Source: JBDTMT01 sp033764095
Lineage (GTDB): Bacteria; Desulfobacterota; Binatia; HRBIN30; CADEER01
DNA length: 8,408 bases
NCBI GenBank assembly: GCA_033764095.1
Contig: JANRJF010000055.1
Location: 1-8,408 of the forward strand
Direction of reading: 5' to 3'
Positions 5,239 to 8,408 of this stretch are shown in pieces. Position 1 is the first letter of the stretch, and every line of letters begins with the position of its first letter. The notes under the pieces were generated by a model. The model was not told the DNA's origin. It saw nothing but the letters and a program-made list of their open reading frames with translations, and ran no database searches. Position numbers and translations under genes: made by a program.

Positions 5239-6624
5239 ATGGCCGCGCCTGTCCGTAATCCGACGCTCGCCCTGGCGGGGATCTCCGCCTCGACCTCGCG
5301 CGTCGAGTTGATGCGGATCATCTGGTCGTTGGCCTGGCCGGCGATCATGACCTTCGGGCTGGAGTCGCTGGTCGGGCTGATCGACGCGTTGATGGTCGGC
5401 CGCCTCGGCGCCGACGCGGTCGCCGGCGTCGGCGTCGGCACGCAGATCCTCAACGCGGTGAGCGTCATGAACATGGCCCTCGCCACCGGCACGGTGGCGC
5501 TGGTGGCGCGCCACATCGGTGCCGCCGAGCGGCGCGACGCCGAGGGCGTGGTGATGCAGTCGCTCTACCTCGCCGTGCTGATGGGCGTGGCGATCGCGGT
5601 GCCGGTCTACCTCTGGGCGCCGCAACTGGTGTCGATCTTCAAGGTCGCACCGGGCGTGCTGGAGAGCGGCGCCGACTTCGTGCGCACGATCATCCTCGGT
5701 GTGCCGTGCATGGCGGTGTTCGCCGTCGTCGCGGCCGGCCTGCGCGGTGCCGGCGACATGCGCACGCCGCTGCTGATCGGCGGACTGGTCAACCTGGTCA
5801 ACGTCTGCGTCGCCTACGTGCTGATCTTCGGCAAGTTCGGCCTGCCGGCGCTCGGCGTGCGCGGCGCCGCCACCGCCAGCGCGGTGGCGTTCGCGGTCGG
5901 CGCGCTGCTCGGGCTGATCGCGCTGGTGCGGCCGCACTCGGCGCTGCGCCTGGAGCGCGGTCGCCTGGCGCCCGATGTCGGCGTGGCGCGGCGCATCATC
6001 GCGGTCGGCAGCCCGACCGGTGCCGAGCAGCTGCTCATGCAGATCGGCTTCCTGCTCTACCTCGGCATCGCGGCGCGTTACGGCACCGCCGCCGTCGCGG
6101 CGTACTTCATCGGGGTGCGCATTCTCGCGCTGTCCTTCCTGCCTGGCTTCGGCTTCAGCGCCGCCGCCAGCACGATCGTCGGGCAACAACTCGGCGCGCG
6201 CCAGCCGCGCCACGCCGAGCGCAGCGCCTGGGAGGCGAACCGCCTGGCGATGGGCATGATGTCGGTGGCGGCGCTGCTCATCTTCGTCTTCGCCCGCCCG
6301 ATCGCCGGCCTCTTCATCGACGACGCGGAGGTGATCAACGACGCGGTGAGCTTCATCCGCGTGCTGGCGCTGGCGCAGCCGCTGATGGCCGCCGACTCGA
6401 CGCTCGGCGGCGCGCTGCGCGGCGCCGGCGACACGCGCTTCCCGCTGTTGACGGTCTTGCTCGGCTTCTACGGTGCCCGCCTCGGCTTCGCCTGGGTGGC
6501 GGCGAACTTGTTCGGCCTGCCGCTGGTCTGGGTGTGGGGCGCGCTGCTCGGCGACTATGCGCTGCGCGCCGTCCTGAAGGCCTGGCGCTTCAATTCCGGC
6601 GCGTGGGAGAAGGCGCTGAAGTAG
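5239..6624 (+). CDS. MATE family efflux transporter
   Basis: The 461-residue, strongly hydrophobic product fits the MATE (multidrug and toxic compound extrusion) family: inner-membrane antiporters that export cationic or amphipathic compounds using a Na+ or H+ gradient. About 12 membrane segments can be drawn as two similar halves. The family's repeated half-motif is visible twice, as LRGAGDMRTP (168-177) and LRGAGDTRFP (393-402). The first helices carry SLAWPAIMTFGLES (30-43) and LIDALMVGRLGADAVAG (47-63), typical of NorM/DinF-like members. Length is normal. The ATG at 5239 has only a weak GAGCGG upstream. A TTGACT at 5199-5204 could be a -35 box but lacks a convincing -10. The stop TAG at 6622-6624 lies inside the left arm of a palindrome shared with the convergent neighbour. 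The substrate cannot be predicted, and no regulator gene is adjacent. Confidence 0.93.
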   Translation: MAAPVRNPTLALAGISASTSRVELMRIIWSLAWPAIMTFGLESLVGLIDALMVGRLGADAVAGVGVGTQILNAVSVMNMALATGTVALVARHIGAAERRDAEGVVMQSLYLAVLMGVAIAVPVYLWAPQLVSIFKVAPGVLESGADFVRTIILGVPCMAVFAVVAAGLRGAGDMRTPLLIGGLVNLVNVCVAYVLIFGKFGLPALGVRGAATASAVAFAVGALLGLIALVRPHSALRLERGRLAPDVGVARRIIAVGSPTGAEQLLMQIGFLLYLGIAARYGTAAVAAYFIGVRILALSFLPGFGFSAAASTIVGQQLGARQPRHAERSAWEANRLAMGMMSVAALLIFVFARPIAGLFIDDAEVINDAVSFIRVLALAQPLMAADSTLGGALRGAGDTRFPLLTVLLGFYGARLGFAWVAANLFGLPLVWVWGALLGDYALRAVLKAWRFNSGAWEKALK

Positions 6625-6697
6625 CGCGGCCGTCCCTGGCCGCATCCGGAAGATGCAGCGGCCACGAGGACACGGCGGCCGCGAAGGGCCGCGCTAC
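6621..6697. terminator. Palindrome between convergent genes, likely bidirectional terminator or REP-like element
   Basis: GTAGCGCGGCC at 6621-6631 recurs as an exact reverse complement at 6687-6697. The arms extend to 6621-6643 and 6675-6697 with 19 of 23 positions paired. Inside is a second stem, TGGCC at 6637-6641 with GGCCA at 6660-6664, closed by GCATC at 6642-6646 with GATGC at 6652-6656. The TAG in the left arm is the stop of the MATE gene, and the TAG in the right arm (read on the - strand) is the stop of the LolA-like gene. No T-tract is present, so intrinsic termination is unproven. The symmetric placement at two gene ends fits a terminator or RNA-stabilising role. Confidence 0.55.
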
Positions 6698-7386
6698 CAA
6701 CCCTTCACGTCGAACAGCTCCGGTTGGTCCGCCGCCGTGCTCCACTTGAGCGTCAGCGTGCTGGTGGTGCGCATCGGGAAGTTCTCCATCGCCACCGTGC
6801 CCGGCACCCAGCGGCCGCCGACCTCGACCAGGTCGCTGTCGCGCCGCATCTTGAGCAGGTTGCTGAGCGTGTCCTTGTACAACATGACCTTCACCGGCGC
6901 GCGCTTGTCGCGATCGAAGGTGATGGCGGTGAGGCTGTACTGGGTCGGCTTCTTCGGGTCGAGCGAGACGGTGATCTCCGGCCCGTTGCGGTCGACGATG
7001 GTCGGCGAGCCGAAGCGCGCCATGACGAAGGGTTGTAGATCCTCGCGCGTGAACTCGCTGCCGCCGAGCGGCGCGTCGAGCGCGAAGGGCGTGGCGCCGC
7101 TGCCCTTGGCGGTCGAGAGCTGCGCCTCGCCGCCGACCGGGATCAGCGCGCGCGCGCCGGAGGGTTGCAGCGCGATGAACAGGTCGCCGTTCGGGCGTTG
7201 CACCACGACGACCTGCTGGCGGGTCGTGCCGTCCGGCGACGTGGTGACCAGCTCGCCCTCGCCGCGGATCGTCTGCTTGGGGGCGCTGGCGGCGCTGGCG
7301 GCGGCGAGGAAGGCGGCGAGATCGTCGCCGCGCGCAGTGCTGGCGGCGGCGACGAGTACGAGGGCGATCGATGCGGCACGCGACAT
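6694..7386 (-). CDS. Secreted LolA-like outer membrane lipoprotein-sorting protein
   Basis: The product has 230 residues. An N-terminal signal peptide (Met-Ser-Arg, then a hydrophobic stretch to about residue 18, likely cut after ARG at 18-20) sends it to the periplasm. The mature part resembles the LolA-like / outer-membrane-lipoprotein-sorting family: beta strands with VVQRPNGDLFIAL (61-73), ITFDRDKRAPVKVMLYKD (155-172), then DLVEVGGRWVPGTVAMENF (185-203) and a TSTLTLKWS strand (208-216). Family members form a half-barrel that binds lipoprotein acyl chains or other lipids. This one is a general LolA-fold relative rather than clear LolA, so its ligand is unknown. I start it at 7386, not at the upstream ATG (7521), because AGGAG sits nine bases before it and only this start gives a signal peptide. 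It is transcribed divergently from the cytochrome c gene and convergently with the MATE gene. Confidence 0.75.
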   Translation of the reverse strand: MSRAASIALVLVAAASTARGDDLAAFLAAASAASAPKQTIRGEGELVTTSPDGTTRQQVVVVQRPNGDLFIALQPSGARALIPVGGEAQLSTAKGSGATPFALDAPLGGSEFTREDLQPFVMARFGSPTIVDRNGPEITVSLDPKKPTQYSLTAITFDRDKRAPVKVMLYKDTLSNLLKMRRDSDLVEVGGRWVPGTVAMENFPMRTTSTLTLKWSTAADQPELFDVKGW

Positions 7387-7395
7387 CCGAGTCAG

Positions 7396-7400
7396 CTCCT
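7396..7400 (-). promoter_or_regulatory. Shine-Dalgarno site that sets the LolA-like gene start
   Basis: On the minus strand AGGAG lies nine bases before the ATG at 7386. This argues against the longer frame starting at 7521, whose extra 45 residues are Arg-rich and carry no signal peptide. Confidence 0.65.
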
Positions 7401-7404
7401 GTAA

Positions 7405-7458
7405 CGACACGATGTCGCCTCGTAGCCGCTTTGCGCGTGGCGGAAAAGCCGCGCCACG
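7405..7458. promoter_or_regulatory. Two small dyads in the divergent spacer (possible operators)
   Basis: CGACA-CGA-TGTCG at 7405-7417 is a perfect dyad in the probable 5' leader of the LolA-like gene. CGTGGCG at 7436-7442 pairs with CGCCACG at 7452-7458, ending three bases before the TTGACA at 7462. Both could bind a regulator controlling the divergent pair. They differ in sequence from each other and match no operator I recognise, so this is a weak call. Confidence 0.25.
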
Positions 7459-7461
7459 AAG

Positions 7462-7491
7462 TTGACACGCCTTTGTGGGCGCGAGTATGTG
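7462..7491 (+). promoter_or_regulatory. Probable sigma-70-type promoter of the cytochrome c gene
   Basis: A perfect -35 box, TTGACA at 7462-7467, is followed 18 bases later by TATGTG at 7486-7491, a poor -10 (TAT conserved). The local sequence is less GC-rich than its surroundings. It lies 54-83 bases before the cytochrome c ATG. No equally good box is visible for the divergent LolA-like gene. Confidence 0.45.
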
Positions 7492-7530
7492 GCCGGTTGT
7501 CGCCGACCGGTCTGGCGACACGGGCGCCTG

Positions 7531-7538
7531 AAGGGGGA
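7531..7538 (+). promoter_or_regulatory. Ribosome-binding site that sets the cytochrome c start
   Basis: The purine run AAGGGGGA ends six bases before the ATG at 7545. It supports this start over the ATG at 7371, which would add 58 residues of unlikely sequence before the signal peptide and would lie upstream of the probable promoter. Confidence 0.6.
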
Positions 7539-7544
7539 TCGGTC

Positions 7545-8000
7545 ATGCGTAGCTGGAGCGGATTGGCGGTGACGGTGAGCGTGGTGAGCATGATGGCGGT
7601 GGCGGCGCGGGCGGACGATCCCGGCGTGGCGCATGGCCAGCAGCTCTACCAGCAGTACTGTGCGTCGTGTCACGGCGCCGGCGGCAAGGGCGACGGGCCC
7701 GCCGGAGCGAAGCTCGATCCGAAGCCGACCGACCTGACCCTCCTGGCGCAGCGCAACGGCGGCAAGTTTCCCTTCTACGAGACCATGCTGAGCATCGAGG
7801 GCCGCGCGCCGACGGCGCAGGATCAGGACACCTCGTTGCCCGGCAACGTCAAGGCGCACGGCAGCAACCAGATGCCGGTGTGGGGGGTGGTGTTCTCGCG
7901 CGACGAGCTGGCCAAGGGCAGCTCGCTCGACCTGCAGCTGGAGACCACCGGCAAGATCATGATGATCACCGAGTACATCCAGTCGATCCAAGCGAAATGA
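7545..8000 (+). CDS. Secreted monohaem cytochrome c
   Basis: The 151-residue product is a small class I-type c-type cytochrome. A signal peptide (Met-Arg start, hydrophobic core to about residue 20, cut near AARA at 20-23) exports it to the periplasm. The haem-binding motif CASCH is at 39-43 within YQQYCASCHGAGGKGDG, and the likely axial methionine is Met110 in NQMPVWG. The C-terminal helix IMMITEYIQSIQ (138-149) is typical of the fold. It carries electrons between periplasmic redox partners, but no oxidase, reductase or dehydrogenase gene is adjacent, so partners are unknown. The segment between haem motif and axial Met (about 65 residues) has no further CxxCH, so it is monohaem. The cyclase-like gene begins seven bases after its stop, suggesting co-transcription. 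Confidence 0.88.
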   Translation: MRSWSGLAVTVSVVSMMAVAARADDPGVAHGQQLYQQYCASCHGAGGKGDGPAGAKLDPKPTDLTLLAQRNGGKFPFYETMLSIEGRAPTAQDQDTSLPGNVKAHGSNQMPVWGVVFSRDELAKGSSLDLQLETTGKIMMITEYIQSIQAK

Positions 8001-8007
8001 GTTGCTG

Positions 8008-8408
8008 ATGCGCAGTTCGAAACAGACCTCCGGCAGCCGCACGACGGCGTCCCGCGCCAGTGCCTCGCGGCGCACGTCGCGCCGTACCACGGCGCCTCGC
8101 AGCGGGGCGCGCGTGCGCGCCTGCATCGTGCTCGCCAGCCTGCGCGGCTTCGACGAGCTCGCTGCCCACGTCGAGCCGAAGCGGGTCCTGGCGCTGTTGC
8201 AGGAGTTCGTCGGCGCGATGACCGACGTCGGCGTCGCGCACCGCGCGACGATCGACACCGTGTTCAGCGACGGCATGCGCTTCCTCTACGGGGTGCCGGC
8301 GCCGCGCCGCGACGATCCGCTGCGAGCCGTGCGCGTCGCCGCCTCGCTGCAGCGCGCGGCGCTGGCGCTGCGCAACCGCTGGCTGGCGGCGGGCGAGCGG
8401 CAGGCCGC
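8008..8408 (+). CDS. Class III adenylate/guanylate cyclase-like protein, 5' part only
   Basis: The frame runs off the window after 133 codons with no stop. After a basic, Ser/Arg/Thr-rich tail without predicted fold (residues 1-37), it follows the class III nucleotide cyclase homology domain: CIVLASLRGFDELA (39-52), ALLQEFVGAMTDV (62-74), TIDTVFSDGMRFLYGVPAP (81-99), then DDPLRAVRVAASLQ (102-115) and RNRWLAAGE (122-130). In active enzymes the first block reads F-x-D-L/I-R-G-F; here Ser44 stands where the first metal-binding Asp is expected. The second metal site Asp88 is kept, but the usual IDKxxGD reads IDTVFSD, losing the base-selecting Lys. The domain may be inactive or regulatory; the missing half must be seen to judge. 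The ATG lies 7 bp after the cytochrome c stop with a poor ribosome-binding site. No signal peptide is seen. Confidence 0.75.
   Translation, partial: MRSSKQTSGSRTTASRASASRRTSRRTTAPRSGARVRACIVLASLRGFDELAAHVEPKRVLALLQEFVGAMTDVGVAHRATIDTVFSDGMRFLYGVPAPRRDDPLRAVRVAASLQRAALALRNRWLAAGERQA

Noticed and set aside
5152..6645. Minus-strand open frame of 497 codons opposite the MATE gene
   Set aside because: His/Arg/Asp-rich composition is typical of an antisense shadow; the + strand frame has 12 membrane segments and both MATE half-motifs.
7387..7521. Longer N-terminus for the LolA-like protein starting at 7521
   Set aside because: The extra 45 residues are basic and precede an evident signal peptide, and a good ribosome-binding site marks 7386.
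7371..7544. Longer N-terminus for the cytochrome c starting at 7371
   Set aside because: It would bury the signal peptide 58 residues in and start upstream of the likely promoter at 7462.

Overview
The window is a GC-rich stretch (very roughly 70% by eye) of ordinary bacterial chromosome. It holds eight protein genes, seven on the + strand and one on the - strand; the last is cut by the right edge. I see no RNA gene, insertion-sequence transposase, phage gene or CRISPR array. Three things point to a Gram-negative-type, F420-using bacterium of a high-GC lineage such as Binatota, Rokubacteria or another former deltaproteobacterial group: an NADPH-dependent F420 reductase, a secreted LolA-like outer-membrane-lipoprotein-sorting protein and a secreted monohaem cytochrome c. 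This placement is inference; no marker gene fixes it.

Layout: (1) 64-1113, agmatine deiminase family enzyme (aguA-like). (2) A 127-bp spacer with an inverted array of 8-bp repeats, then a small leader with alternative hairpins and a strong Shine-Dalgarno site. (3) 1241-1903, F420:NADPH oxidoreductase (npdG). (4) 1914-2062, an inverted pair of C/G-run palindromic repeats; the right copy runs into the next gene and supplies its only plausible start codon. (5) 2025-4025, GH36-type alpha-galactosidase. (6) 4050-5060, quinolinate synthase nadA. (7) 5061-5238, a second inverted array of 8-bp repeats, unrelated in sequence to the first. (8) 5239-6624, MATE efflux transporter. (9) 6621-6697, a palindrome between convergent genes whose two arms carry both stop codons. 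(10) 6694-7386 (-), LolA-like secreted protein. (11) A 158-bp divergent promoter region. (12) 7545-8000, secreted monohaem cytochrome c. (13) From 8008, the start of a class III nucleotide cyclase-like protein whose first metal-binding Asp appears to be Ser.

The genes do not form one pathway. They are mainly housekeeping or metabolic singletons (polyamine, F420 redox, galactoside, NAD, efflux, envelope, redox, signalling). Alpha-galactosidase and nadA (24-bp gap), and cytochrome c and the cyclase-like gene (7-bp gap), could be co-transcribed pairs. The most unusual content is in the gaps. Most spacers carry a different palindromic or short-period repeat, and two of them share the same design (inverted arms built from 8-bp units) with no shared sequence.
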